Shown here one piece after another: positions 17,175 to 25,102 of a stretch of DNA of 57,071 nucleotides. This DNA comes from CALHKP01 sp963558075 (lineage in GTDB: Bacteria; Bacillota; Clostridia; Peptostreptococcales; Anaerovoracaceae), in contig CAUWFN010000013.1 of the NCBI GenBank assembly GCA_963558075.1, positions 1-57,071 on the forward strand, written 5' to 3'. The notes beneath the pieces were generated by a model, which was not told the DNA's origin, made no database searches, and saw only the letters and a list, made by a program, of their open reading frames with translations. Position numbers and translations under genes: made by a program. The number at the start of each line of letters is the position of its first letter. Within the stretch, counting starts at the first letter, position 1.

Positions 17175-18185
17175 TTAATTCTCCTGTTTTTCCTTTAACA
17201 TATTCTCTCTGAAATCATACCATTTGTAGAAATCTTCTTTGAACTTAACTATGATTTCATCAATCTGCTTAAGCTGTTCCTCCTGTTTTACAGTTCGCTC
17301 CTCTTTACTGATATCGTCTACGTTATAGTAGCTCACATCTTCAAGAGATGCAGTTTCTGGATCTATATCTCTTGGAACTGCAAGGTCAATCATAACCTTT
17401 GGAAGCTTTGTCAGCTCTTTTGCCTGCTCATATGTAACTGTAAAGTGAGGGCTTAGGGTTGCACTTACAACAGCATCTGACTTTTCGATTTCGCTGTATC
17501 TTTCGCTGTATAGGACAGTTCCAACACCATCAGGAACAATGTTTTCACCATGCTTATACTGTCTCAGCGTCATAGTTACATCTTTACCAGCTTTTTCTAA
17601 AAGCTCAGCAACAAGGCGGCCAATCATGCCGTTTCCTATTACAAGAACCTTATGAAGCTCAGGTCTTCTCTGAATTATATTTACAGCTCTTGTGGCTGTT
17701 GAATCATCATTCACCTTAAAATCAACAAGTGTCTTTACTTTCTTACCTGCACTTACACCTGTTCTAAAAACAACATTCAAAATCGTATCTGAGGCCTTAT
17801 GTGCTCTTGCAAGCTTGATTGAGTCTCGAACCTGAGAAATAATCTGGTCTTCTCCCCAAATCTGTGACTCTGCACCAGCTGCTACTTTGCAAAGGTGATC
17901 TATTACATCATCTCCATACAAAGTCTTAAACATATGTCCATAGCTTCTATAGTCAACGCCTATGCACTCGCAAAGAACCTCAAAAGGGTTTACATCTGCG
18001 CCGTCTTCAGCATTTAGATAAATTTCTGTTCGATTACATGTGGCAATAAGAACTGCACCGGAAATATCCTCATAGCTTTTTAGCTTTTCGTATATCTCGC
18101 CTGTCTCAGTCTTAGTACAAGAGAACACTTCTCTGTCCTCAAGGGCTGCCATATTATAATCTATATATGACATTATTAAATTCAA
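17175..18185 (-). CDS. hemA: Glutamyl-tRNA reductase, C-terminally short
   Basis: 336 aa; reduces glutamyl-tRNA(Glu) to glutamate-1-semialdehyde with NADPH. The catalytic cysteine is C50 in ATCNRTEIYL, followed by GAESQIWGEDQI and the NADPH-binding VLVIGNGMIGRLVAELL. Typical enzymes are 400-450 aa. This one stops soon after the nucleotide-binding domain, with only part of the helical dimerisation domain. I take TTG at 18185 as start because GGGAG lies 8 nt upstream and the protein then aligns with the family N-terminus; ATG at 18173 lacks a site. It overlaps cbiG by 4 bp. Confidence 0.92.
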   Translation of the reverse strand: MNLIMSYIDYNMAALEDREVFSCTKTETGEIYEKLKSYEDISGAVLIATCNRTEIYLNAEDGADVNPFEVLCECIGVDYRSYGHMFKTLYGDDVIDHLCKVAAGAESQIWGEDQIISQVRDSIKLARAHKASDTILNVVFRTGVSAGKKVKTLVDFKVNDDSTATRAVNIIQRRPELHKVLVIGNGMIGRLVAELLEKAGKDVTMTLRQYKHGENIVPDGVGTVLYSERYSEIEKSDAVVSATLSPHFTVTYEQAKELTKLPKVMIDLAVPRDIDPETASLEDVSYYNVDDISKEERTVKQEEQLKQIDEIIVKFKEDFYKWYDFRENMLKEKQEN

Positions 18186-19189
18186 AATCTACACTCCCAT
18201 TCTCTTACGGCAGCTGCGCTTGTCACGCCTCTGCCTCCTGATTTTTTCATGATAATTTCTGATGATCCCGCACATACAGCACTTCTTTCACAGACATTAT
18301 CTGCTCCTGTAGTTTTAAGCACAAACTCAGAAGACTCAAACTCCCCTTCTGCCCTCATAAGCTCCTCTGCTGAAAAAGTGACAAAAGGAATGTTATATTT
18401 TTTGCTAAATGCAATTATGCACTTTTCGTCTTTTTTTATATCTATAGATGCCAGCTTTTCCACTGCCTTAACAGAAATTCCTTCTTCTGCAAGACGAGAT
18501 AGAATTTCTTCCTCAAAAATTGCCTCATCAGTGTTTTTTCTACATCCTACGCCAAGAATCACAATCTTTGGCACTGCATTAAGAGTCTCACCAAAAGGCT
18601 TCTTCTCTTCATCAAAGCTTACGCATATACCTGCTTTGCAATTTACATCAAAGCAAATACCCTCCGGAAGATCCCCCTTTACAGGGAAGTCGCTGACAAA
18701 TCCCACACTCTTTTCATCAAGGATTCTTGACGAAATTTCTTTGATTTTACTTATATCACCAATAATACAGCCGTTTTTCTTTGTCCACATATCTACAGCA
18801 AATTTACCATTTACATCTGTAGCTGTTGTAATCACCGGTGTTGCTCCAATAAGCTCTGAAAGCTCAAGTGCAAACTCGTTAGCTCCTCCAAGGTGCCCCG
18901 AAAGAAGTGGAATCGCAAAATTACCTCGATCATCAAGACAAATCACCGCAGGGTCCCTATCCTTAGAAACAATGTAAGGAGCTATATGTCTTACAGCAAT
19001 TCCTGTAGCACAGACGAAAATAATTATATCTGCGTCAAAAAAAGCACTTTTGACAAAATCTTTCATGCTCTCTTTTTCCTTGTCAAAATATACAAAAGAA
19101 AATTTGCTGTTTGTACTAAATGCTTTTTCTATCTTTTCAGCCGTTTCTTTTCCTCTTGCAGTTACTGATATAAGTGATACTTTTTTCAT
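18182..19189 (-). CDS. cbiG: Cobalt-precorrin-5A hydrolase
   Basis: 335 aa. Opens the delta-lactone of cobalt-precorrin-5A and releases acetaldehyde, a step specific to the anaerobic route. Visible are the N-terminal domain, the central FVCATGIAVRHIAPY and PLLSGHLGGANEFA, and the C-terminal domain beginning ILGVGCRKNT and ending KKSGGRGVTSAA. It lies directly downstream of cbiF and overlaps hemA by 4 bp. A 242-codon open frame on the opposite strand is a composition artefact. Confidence 0.94.
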   Translation of the reverse strand: MKKVSLISVTARGKETAEKIEKAFSTNSKFSFVYFDKEKESMKDFVKSAFFDADIIIFVCATGIAVRHIAPYIVSKDRDPAVICLDDRGNFAIPLLSGHLGGANEFALELSELIGATPVITTATDVNGKFAVDMWTKKNGCIIGDISKIKEISSRILDEKSVGFVSDFPVKGDLPEGICFDVNCKAGICVSFDEEKKPFGETLNAVPKIVILGVGCRKNTDEAIFEEEILSRLAEEGISVKAVEKLASIDIKKDEKCIIAFSKKYNIPFVTFSAEELMRAEGEFESSEFVLKTTGADNVCERSAVCAGSSEIIMKKSGGRGVTSAAAVREWECRF

Positions 19190-19939
19190 TTATTTGCTAG
19201 CCTCTCTGAACAGATGAGTAAATGAAGGATCGTAAAGCTTTGATCTTTCGTATTTATCCCCTAGGAATCCGCCGACCATGATAAGAGCCATTTTGTTGAT
19301 TCCATTTTCTGCAGCTGCTTTTCCGATATTTTCTACAGTTGTTCTAATAATCTTCTGATCAGGCCATGTAGCCTTATATACAATTGCAGCCGGCGAATCT
19401 GGCGCATAGCCACCTTCAATTAGACGTTTAGAAAGCTCATCTAACATTGTTGAAGTAAGGAATACTACCATTGTCGCACCGTGGGCTGCAAGCTTTGATA
19501 TTTCTTCTTTTTCTGGAACCGGGGTTCTTCCTGCCATTCTTGTAAGAATTACAGTCTGGCTCACATTTGGAAGTGTGTATTCAGCGTTAAGCGCCGCTGC
19601 AGCTCCGATAAATGAACTTACACCTGGAACTGATTCATATTCTAGACCAAGGTCATCCAAAATATCCATCTGCTCTCTGATTGCACCATAAATGCAAGGG
19701 TCTCCTGTATGAAGTCTTACGATTTCTTTTCCGTCGTGTTCTTTCATAACATCGATAACTTCCTCTAGCGTCATGTGAGCACTGTTATGGATAATGCAAT
19801 CTTCCCTCGCATAGTCAAGAAGCGCAGGGTTTACAAGTGAACCTGCATATATTATAACGTCTGCCTTCTTAAGAAGCTCTGCACCTCTTACTGTGATCAA
19901 ATCTGCGGCTCCTGGGCCTGCTCCAATAAAATATATCAT
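19190..19939 (-). CDS. cbiF: Cobalt-precorrin-4 C11-methyltransferase
   Basis: 249 aa SAM-dependent tetrapyrrole methylase of the CbiF/CobM family. The N-terminal FIGAGPGAADLITVRGAELL, the central RLHTGDPCIYGAI, and YKATWPDQKI are recognisable. It methylates C11 of cobalt-precorrin-4. AGGA precedes the ATG. It lies 23 bp after cbiL and abuts cbiG. Confidence 0.95.
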   Translation of the reverse strand: MIYFIGAGPGAADLITVRGAELLKKADVIIYAGSLVNPALLDYAREDCIIHNSAHMTLEEVIDVMKEHDGKEIVRLHTGDPCIYGAIREQMDILDDLGLEYESVPGVSSFIGAAAALNAEYTLPNVSQTVILTRMAGRTPVPEKEEISKLAAHGATMVVFLTSTMLDELSKRLIEGGYAPDSPAAIVYKATWPDQKIIRTTVENIGKAAAENGINKMALIMVGGFLGDKYERSKLYDPSFTHLFREASK

Positions 19940-19962
19940 GTTTTCCTCCTGATTCTCTTATG

Positions 19963-20640
19963 TTATCTGTCTTCTGATGGTACTACTATTATAGAGAAAT
20001 AGCTTGATGGCGACTCAAGGTCCTGAAGGTCGTGGTAAACCTTTTCCCCTGACATAGTAGCTCGCTCTACCATCATAGCTTTTGTATTTTCAAGCTTTTT
20101 CTTCATGTCCATGATAGTTTTTCCTGATTTCATGAACACCTTTGTTCCCTTATAGTCTAAAGCCTCTTCTCCCTTGAATGTAGCAGGAACAATATGAAGC
20201 ATCTCATCTCTTTCACATAAAGACGTGTCAAGGCTTGCAGCTACTGCGCAAAATGACGGTACGCCTGGAATTATGCTTGTGTCATAGCCTTTTTTGTGAA
20301 GTCTCTTGTGCACATACATAACAGTGCTGTAGATTGATGGATCTCCGAGAGTAAGAAAAGCAACGTCCCTTCCTTCATCAAGCATCTTTGCAATTTCTTC
20401 AGCAGATTTATCATGATACATATCAAGGGCTTGCTTGTCTTTGATCATTGGCATATCGCTTTCTACAACCTGCTTATCCTTCAGATATTCGCCTGCAATT
20501 GTAATTGCAATATTAACATCAGCACCGCTCTTTGGTACTACAACTACATCGCATTTTTCAATAGTTTTAATTGCTTTGAGTGTTATAAGGTCTGGATCTC
20601 CTGGACCAATTCCCACCGCATAAAATGTTCCTTTTTTCAC
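19963..20640 (-). CDS. cbiL: Cobalt-precorrin-2 C20-methyltransferase
   Basis: 225 aa tetrapyrrole methylase of the CbiL/CobI family. It methylates C20 of cobalt-precorrin-2. Motifs are VGIGPGDPDLITLKAI near 9-24, FLTLGDPSIYSTVMY, and GVPSFCAVAASL. The start is GTG at 20640, overlapping the cbiD stop (GTGA), so translation is coupled. Confidence 0.95.
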   Translation of the reverse strand: MKKGTFYAVGIGPGDPDLITLKAIKTIEKCDVVVVPKSGADVNIAITIAGEYLKDKQVVESDMPMIKDKQALDMYHDKSAEEIAKMLDEGRDVAFLTLGDPSIYSTVMYVHKRLHKKGYDTSIIPGVPSFCAVAASLDTSLCERDEMLHIVPATFKGEEALDYKGTKVFMKSGKTIMDMKKKLENTKAMMVERATMSGEKVYHDLQDLESPSSYFSIIVVPSEDR

Positions 20641-21776
20641 TTAATATCCTCCATAAATTTATCTGTAAAATCCTTTGCCCCTTCGCTTAAGATTACATGT
20701 CTTCTGTCTGTCGTAAACATTATCGCCTCTATGTGACACTCGCCCTTAAGCCTGTAGTTTAAATGATACATTACCTTATCCATTATGCTTTTCTTTACAT
20801 CCTCGTAATATGGTTTTTCTGCAAGGATATCAAAAGCCTCATCTGTAGTTACGCATTTTAGGATTTCTGAAATTATCTCAGGCCCTGCACCATAAAGAGC
20901 ACTGTGAGCTGCAATAATCTCCATTCTTCCGTCTGCATAAGATGAATGTGTATTCATAATTCCCGCCGCAATCTTTAGGATTTTCCCTGTATGACCGACA
21001 AGAAGAATATTATCAAATCCTTTATATTTTATATAATCTAGGGCCTCTCCTATATAATTAGAAATCTGAACAGCTCTGTCTATATCAAGGTTCAGATACT
21101 CTTTGCAAAACTCTTTCCCGTAGTTTCCCGGTGAAATAAGTATGTCCTTATCATTTAAGATATGCTGCCTATCTACCATTATCTTAATTGTATCGACAAG
21201 AGCCTTCTCACTCATTGGTTCTACAATTCCCGTTGTGCCGAGAATTGAGATTCCTCCCTTGATTCCAATTCTCTCGTTATATGTTTTCTTTGCAACCTCC
21301 TCGCCGCCGGGAACAAAGATTGTAATTTTTGCTCCTCCAGTGTAATTAAAGCGATTTGCAAGCATTCTTATATTTTCATCTATCATCTTGCGGGGAACAG
21401 GATTAATAGCAGCTTCTCCTACTTTTATCTGAAGACCTTTAACACTTACGCGTCCTACGCCTTTTCCGCCGTCTATTTCCACAAGATTTGGCTCATCTGT
21501 CAATGTAACTTCTGCGAAAATATCAAGGCCTGTCGTTGCATCAGGATCATCTCCTCCATCCTTTGTTACTGAACAAACTGCCGTTTTCTCATCTGTGAAT
21601 TCTGATGAACTCAGCTTGAGTATAGCTTTCTCACCTGACGGCAGTTTTATTACGCTTTCTACCATTTTCTTTCCTGTTAGAAGCATAGAAAACGCACAGG
21701 CACTTGCAGCTGTCGCACAGCTTCCTGTTGTAAAACCGCATTTTAACTCTTTTCCGTTTTTTACTACGTATTTCAA
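20637..21776 (-). CDS. cbiD: Cobalt-precorrin-5B C1-methyltransferase
   Basis: About 379 aa from a TTG at 21776. The open frame extends to an ATG at 21848, but that ATG lies upstream of the riboswitch terminator hairpin (21805-21829). A start there would translate the hairpin, so it is rejected. AAGGGG lies about 12 nt upstream of the TTG. CbiD methylates C1 with SAM and is diagnostic of the anaerobic pathway. The N-terminal CGFTTGSCATAASACAF and the central SILGTTGIVEPMS and ISPGNYGKEF are family signatures. First gene of the operon; overlaps cbiL by 4 bp. Confidence 0.93.
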   Translation of the reverse strand: MKYVVKNGKELKCGFTTGSCATAASACAFSMLLTGKKMVESVIKLPSGEKAILKLSSSEFTDEKTAVCSVTKDGGDDPDATTGLDIFAEVTLTDEPNLVEIDGGKGVGRVSVKGLQIKVGEAAINPVPRKMIDENIRMLANRFNYTGGAKITIFVPGGEEVAKKTYNERIGIKGGISILGTTGIVEPMSEKALVDTIKIMVDRQHILNDKDILISPGNYGKEFCKEYLNLDIDRAVQISNYIGEALDYIKYKGFDNILLVGHTGKILKIAAGIMNTHSSYADGRMEIIAAHSALYGAGPEIISEILKCVTTDEAFDILAEKPYYEDVKKSIMDKVMYHLNYRLKGECHIEAIMFTTDRRHVILSEGAKDFTDKFMEDIK

Positions 21777-21793
21777 ATCCAGATACCAACCCC

Positions 21794-21829
21794 TTAAAAA
21801 AATAAAGACCGATTCACAGAATCGGTCTT
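21794..21829 (-). terminator. Intrinsic terminator of the cobalamin riboswitch
   Basis: A perfect 10-bp stem (AAGACCGATT / AATCGGTCTT at 21805-21829, 5-nt loop) is followed on the minus strand by TATTTTTTTAA, ahead of the cbiD start. It is the expression platform of the riboswitch; ligand binding should favour it. Confidence 0.92.
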
Positions 21830-21933
21830 CATAACTATGTAAATACAACGTTATTCAAATAAATCTATATGCACCAAAAATAGACAGCGCAATATATCCT
21901 CAAACTCATGTCCTGTGAAATTTGGGTTAAAAA

Positions 21934-22095
21934 TATCGGTATGTCTTCCGACTCACACATCGAGCATTTCCCTGTGGCCTTCCCAAGATGTCTCTCAGTG
22001 GCTGGTAACCCTATACAGGAAAACTATGTGCATACGGCAGCAGGACTGTTCAGGACTCTCACCTGATTCCATGTTATGATTTAAAATCACCGATA
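21934..22095 (-). promoter_or_regulatory. Cobalamin (B12) riboswitch aptamer
   Basis: Read on the minus strand, P1 is TATCGGT (22089-22095) pairing with ACCGATA (21934-21940). Inside lie, in order, the core elements GGTGAGAGTCC, AACAGTCCTGCTGCCG, GCCACTG, GGGAAGGC and the B12-box-like GAGTCGGAAGACATACCGAT. The terminator 105 nt downstream suggests transcriptional control of the operon by adenosylcobalamin or a related corrinoid. Confidence 0.94.
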
Positions 22096-22123
22096 CTTAT
22101 CCTTAATTATTTTTTACTACAAT

Positions 22124-22152
22124 ATTATAGCTTTAAACCCTCATTTTGTCAA
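22124..22152 (-). promoter_or_regulatory. Consensus sigma-A promoter of the cobalamin operon
   Basis: Minus strand: perfect -35 TTGACA (22147-22152), 17-bp spacer, perfect -10 TATAAT (22124-22129). The -35 lies 11 bp after the miaB stop, and transcription would start about 20 nt before the aptamer. Confidence 0.9.
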
Positions 22153-22162
22153 TGCTAGGCGA

Positions 22163-23479
22163 CTATTCTACAATCTCACCTTCAAGGCTAAATGTCTTTC
22201 CTTCTGTGATTTTAACATTCACAATCTGGCCTATCAGTGATTTGTCTCCAGCAAAGTTTACAAGCTTAAATCCTTCTGTTCTTCCACACAAAGTTTTTGA
22301 GTTTGTTTTGCTAGGTCCTTCTACGAGAACCTTCTCTATTCTACCAACATAAGCTGCATTTTTTATTGCGCTTATTTCGTTTACTTTGTCTACAAGACGG
22401 TTAAATCTCTCGTGCTTAACATCTTCTGGAATTTGATCCTCGTACTTTTCAGCTGGAGTTCCTTTTCTGATAGAATAAAGGAATGTGAATGCTGAATCAT
22501 ACTGCACTTCTTCTACGAGCCTTAGAGTTTCTTCGAACTGTTCTTCTGTCTCCCCTGGGAAACCGACAATTATATCTGTAGACATTGTAATATCGGGAAC
22601 CTTTGCTTTTAGCTTGTTTACAAGCTCGATATACTGCTCAGATGTGTATCTTCTGTTCATTCGTCTAAGAACTTCACTGCTTCCTGACTGTACAGGAAGG
22701 TGAATATTATTACACAGCTTATCGCAGTCAACAAAGGCCTGAATCAGTCGATCTGACAGATCCTTCGGATGAGATGTCATAAATCTGATTCTTTCAAGAC
22801 CTTCAATTTCGTTAAGCTTATATATCAGGCCTGCAAAATCTGTTTCTTCATCACCTTTGTATGAGTTTACATTTTGTCCGATAAGCATTATTTCTTTCAC
22901 GCCATCGGCAACTAAGTTTTTAACTTCTAATACGATATCTTCAGGTTTTCTGCTTCTTTCGCGACCTCTTGTATAAGGTACTATACAATATGTGCAGAAG
23001 TTGTTACATCCAAACATGATATTCACAAGAGCCTTGCTCTCGAAAAGTCTCTTTGATGGAAGACCTTCTACGATATCTCCACCTTCATCCCAAACATCGA
23101 CAATCTTTGCCTTTTCATCTAACATATTCTGTATAAGTTTAGGCAGTGTATGAATGTTGTGAGTACCAAACACAATGTCAACCCACGGATATTTTGCTTT
23201 AATAGTGTCAACAACGTGTTGCTGCTGCATCATACAGCCGCATACACATACGAAGAAGTTTGGATCTTCTTTTTTCCTTCTCTTCAGCTGTCCGAGAGTA
23301 CCGAAAAATCTCTTGTCTGCATTGTCTCTTACGCTGCATGTATTAATGATTGCAATATTTGCATCTTTTCTTTCTTTTACCTGCTCAAAGCCTTGTTCTT
23401 CGAGCATTCCCGCCATGATTTCTGAGTCATGCTCATTCATCTGGCATCCAAATGTAGTTATATGAAATTTTCTGCTCAA
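22163..23479 (-). CDS. miaB: tRNA-2-methylthio-N6-dimethylallyladenosine synthase
   Basis: 438 aa radical-SAM methylthiotransferase that adds 2-methylthio to i6A37 of tRNAs reading UNN codons. The N-terminal domain carries the auxiliary-cluster cysteines C12, C48 and C82. The radical-SAM motif is C158, C162, C165 in CNNFCTYC. A TRAM-like domain ends the protein. The start is TTG at 23479 with GGAGG 5 nt upstream. It is the last gene of the glyA-to-miaB run. No terminator is visible before the cobalamin promoter, so read-through into the riboswitch is possible. Confidence 0.95.
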   Translation of the reverse strand: MSRKFHITTFGCQMNEHDSEIMAGMLEEQGFEQVKERKDANIAIINTCSVRDNADKRFFGTLGQLKRRKKEDPNFFVCVCGCMMQQQHVVDTIKAKYPWVDIVFGTHNIHTLPKLIQNMLDEKAKIVDVWDEGGDIVEGLPSKRLFESKALVNIMFGCNNFCTYCIVPYTRGRERSRKPEDIVLEVKNLVADGVKEIMLIGQNVNSYKGDEETDFAGLIYKLNEIEGLERIRFMTSHPKDLSDRLIQAFVDCDKLCNNIHLPVQSGSSEVLRRMNRRYTSEQYIELVNKLKAKVPDITMSTDIIVGFPGETEEQFEETLRLVEEVQYDSAFTFLYSIRKGTPAEKYEDQIPEDVKHERFNRLVDKVNEISAIKNAAYVGRIEKVLVEGPSKTNSKTLCGRTEGFKLVNFAGDKSLIGQIVNVKITEGKTFSLEGEIVE

Positions 23480-23491
23480 TTTTTCCTCCAG

Positions 23492-24496
23492 TTACAGATA
23501 ACCTTCGTGGCCTTCATCCTTAGGGCTTCTTCCCATAAGCATGTCAATAGCTTCAGAAGGTGTGATTTCTTCTTTTAGACATCTGTTGATGCTCTGTGTA
23601 ATAGGCATTTCCACGCCAAGCTTATCAGCTAGGCGACATGCGGCATCGCAGGTGTACATACCTTCTACAACCATTCCGATTTCCTTAACAGCATCTGAAG
23701 GCTTCACGCCTTCGCCTATAAGAATCCCGCATCTTCTATTTCTAGAATGCATACTTGTGCACGTTACTATCAAATCGCCCATGCCGGAAAGTCCAGCAAA
23801 GGTTTCTTTGTGAGCGCCCATTCTAATTCCTAGTCGAGCGATTTCAAATATTCCTCTTGTCATCATAGCAGCCTTAGCATTATCGCCAAAACCTATTCCA
23901 TCAGAGATTCCTGCGCCTAGAGCCATAATATTTTTTAGAGCTCCGCCTATTTCAACACCGCAGATATCTGTATTTGTATAAACTCTGAATCTGTCAGTCA
24001 TATATACATTCTGAACAAATTCAGAAAGACTAATATCATCTGATGCAACTGACACTGTAGTAGGAAGCTCTTTCCCAACCTCCTCAGCATGAGAAGGACC
24101 AGAAAGCGCTACATACTTTACATCAGGCTTTATTTCCTTTGCAACCTCTGAAAGTCTCTTCAGGCTGCTCTGTTCAATACCCTTTGCAACGTTAACAACT
24201 ACAGTTTTATCTTCAAGAAACTCAGCTGCACGCATAAAGTTTTCTCTAAAACTCTGTGCCGGAACAGAAAACATCGCGACACTTGCACCTTTTAGAGTTT
24301 CCTCAAGAGTATCAGAAAAGTGTATGTTTTCATTCAATCTTATTCCTGGCAGATATTTACTGTTTTCTCTAGTTTTTTCCATTTCATGGAGATATTCTAT
24401 GTTTCTTCCTGTGATGCACACATCATATCCCTTACCGGCAAGCAGTACTGACAAAGCTGTTCCCCAGCTACCTGATCCGATTACACCAATTTTCAT
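23492..24496 (-). CDS. gpsA: Glycerol-3-phosphate dehydrogenase [NAD(P)+]
   Basis: 334 aa, full length. Makes sn-glycerol-3-phosphate from dihydroxyacetone phosphate for phospholipid synthesis. The N-terminal Rossmann motif IGSGSWGTALSVLLA is at 5-19, with the catalytic-domain ALKNIMALGAGISDG and GLSGMGDLIVTC. It lies 15 bp downstream of plsY, which uses its product. Confidence 0.96.
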   Translation of the reverse strand: MKIGVIGSGSWGTALSVLLAGKGYDVCITGRNIEYLHEMEKTRENSKYLPGIRLNENIHFSDTLEETLKGASVAMFSVPAQSFRENFMRAAEFLEDKTVVVNVAKGIEQSSLKRLSEVAKEIKPDVKYVALSGPSHAEEVGKELPTTVSVASDDISLSEFVQNVYMTDRFRVYTNTDICGVEIGGALKNIMALGAGISDGIGFGDNAKAAMMTRGIFEIARLGIRMGAHKETFAGLSGMGDLIVTCTSMHSRNRRCGILIGEGVKPSDAVKEIGMVVEGMYTCDAACRLADKLGVEMPITQSINRCLKEEITPSEAIDMLMGRSPKDEGHEGYL

Positions 24497-24511
24497 AATT
24501 TCATCTCCAAT

Positions 24512-25102
24512 CTATTTTTTGCTGAAGCTGATTTTGTTTTCAGTTCCTGTAAGTATTCTTTTTATGTTCTGTCTATGTTTAAACAGAAGTATAAGGGCCA
24601 TACAGATTCCAGCAGGCAAAAATTCCGGCTCCATAAACCATGCAAGAACAGGAAACACTAATGCTGCTGTAATAGAGCCCAAAGATACCATTTTGAATAT
24701 GATAACCATAAGCGCAACTATTCCAAGGCATATAAGTGCAAGCTGCCAGTTGATTGCAAGCAATGTTCCAAATGCTGTTGCAACACCTTTGCCGCCCTTA
24801 AACTTATATATTGCCGGCCATACGTGTCCTACGAAAACTGCAAGTGCACAGAAGAAGGCTAATTTGTCAGGTAAAAACTGACGCGCAATAAATACTGCAA
24901 GCCATCCTTTGCCGGCATCGATTATGAGAGTTATAAGAGCTGCCTTTTTGCCCATTACCCTTAGAGCATTGGTAGTTCCAGCATTGCCGCTTCCCTCTTT
25001 TTTTATGTCAAGACCCCTTGCCTTTGCAAGAATAGTTGACGGAGATATATTTCCCATCAGATATGCTAATACAAGGGCTAATATAAACAGTGTATAATTC
25101 AT
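24512..25102 (-). CDS. plsY: Acyl-phosphate:glycerol-3-phosphate acyltransferase
   Basis: 196 aa polytopic membrane enzyme. Transfers the acyl group of acyl-phosphate to position 1 of glycerol-3-phosphate. The PlsY motifs GSGNAGTTNALRVMG and KGGKGVATAFG are present, with about six hydrophobic segments. Its partner plsX lies in the same operon at 31.6 kb. It overlaps the der stop by one base. Confidence 0.95.
   Translation of the reverse strand: MNYTLFILALVLAYLMGNISPSTILAKARGLDIKKEGSGNAGTTNALRVMGKKAALITLIIDAGKGWLAVFIARQFLPDKLAFFCALAVFVGHVWPAIYKFKGGKGVATAFGTLLAINWQLALICLGIVALMVIIFKMVSLGSITAALVFPVLAWFMEPEFLPAGICMALILLFKHRQNIKRILTGTENKISFSKK

Noticed and set aside
18249..18977. 242-codon open frame on the plus strand
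   Set aside because: Exactly antisense to cbiG, with serine-rich, low-complexity translation and no ribosome site; a codon-composition shadow.
24324..24881. 185-codon plus-strand frame
   Set aside because: Spans the gpsA and plsY genes on the other strand; no ribosome site or recognisable domain.
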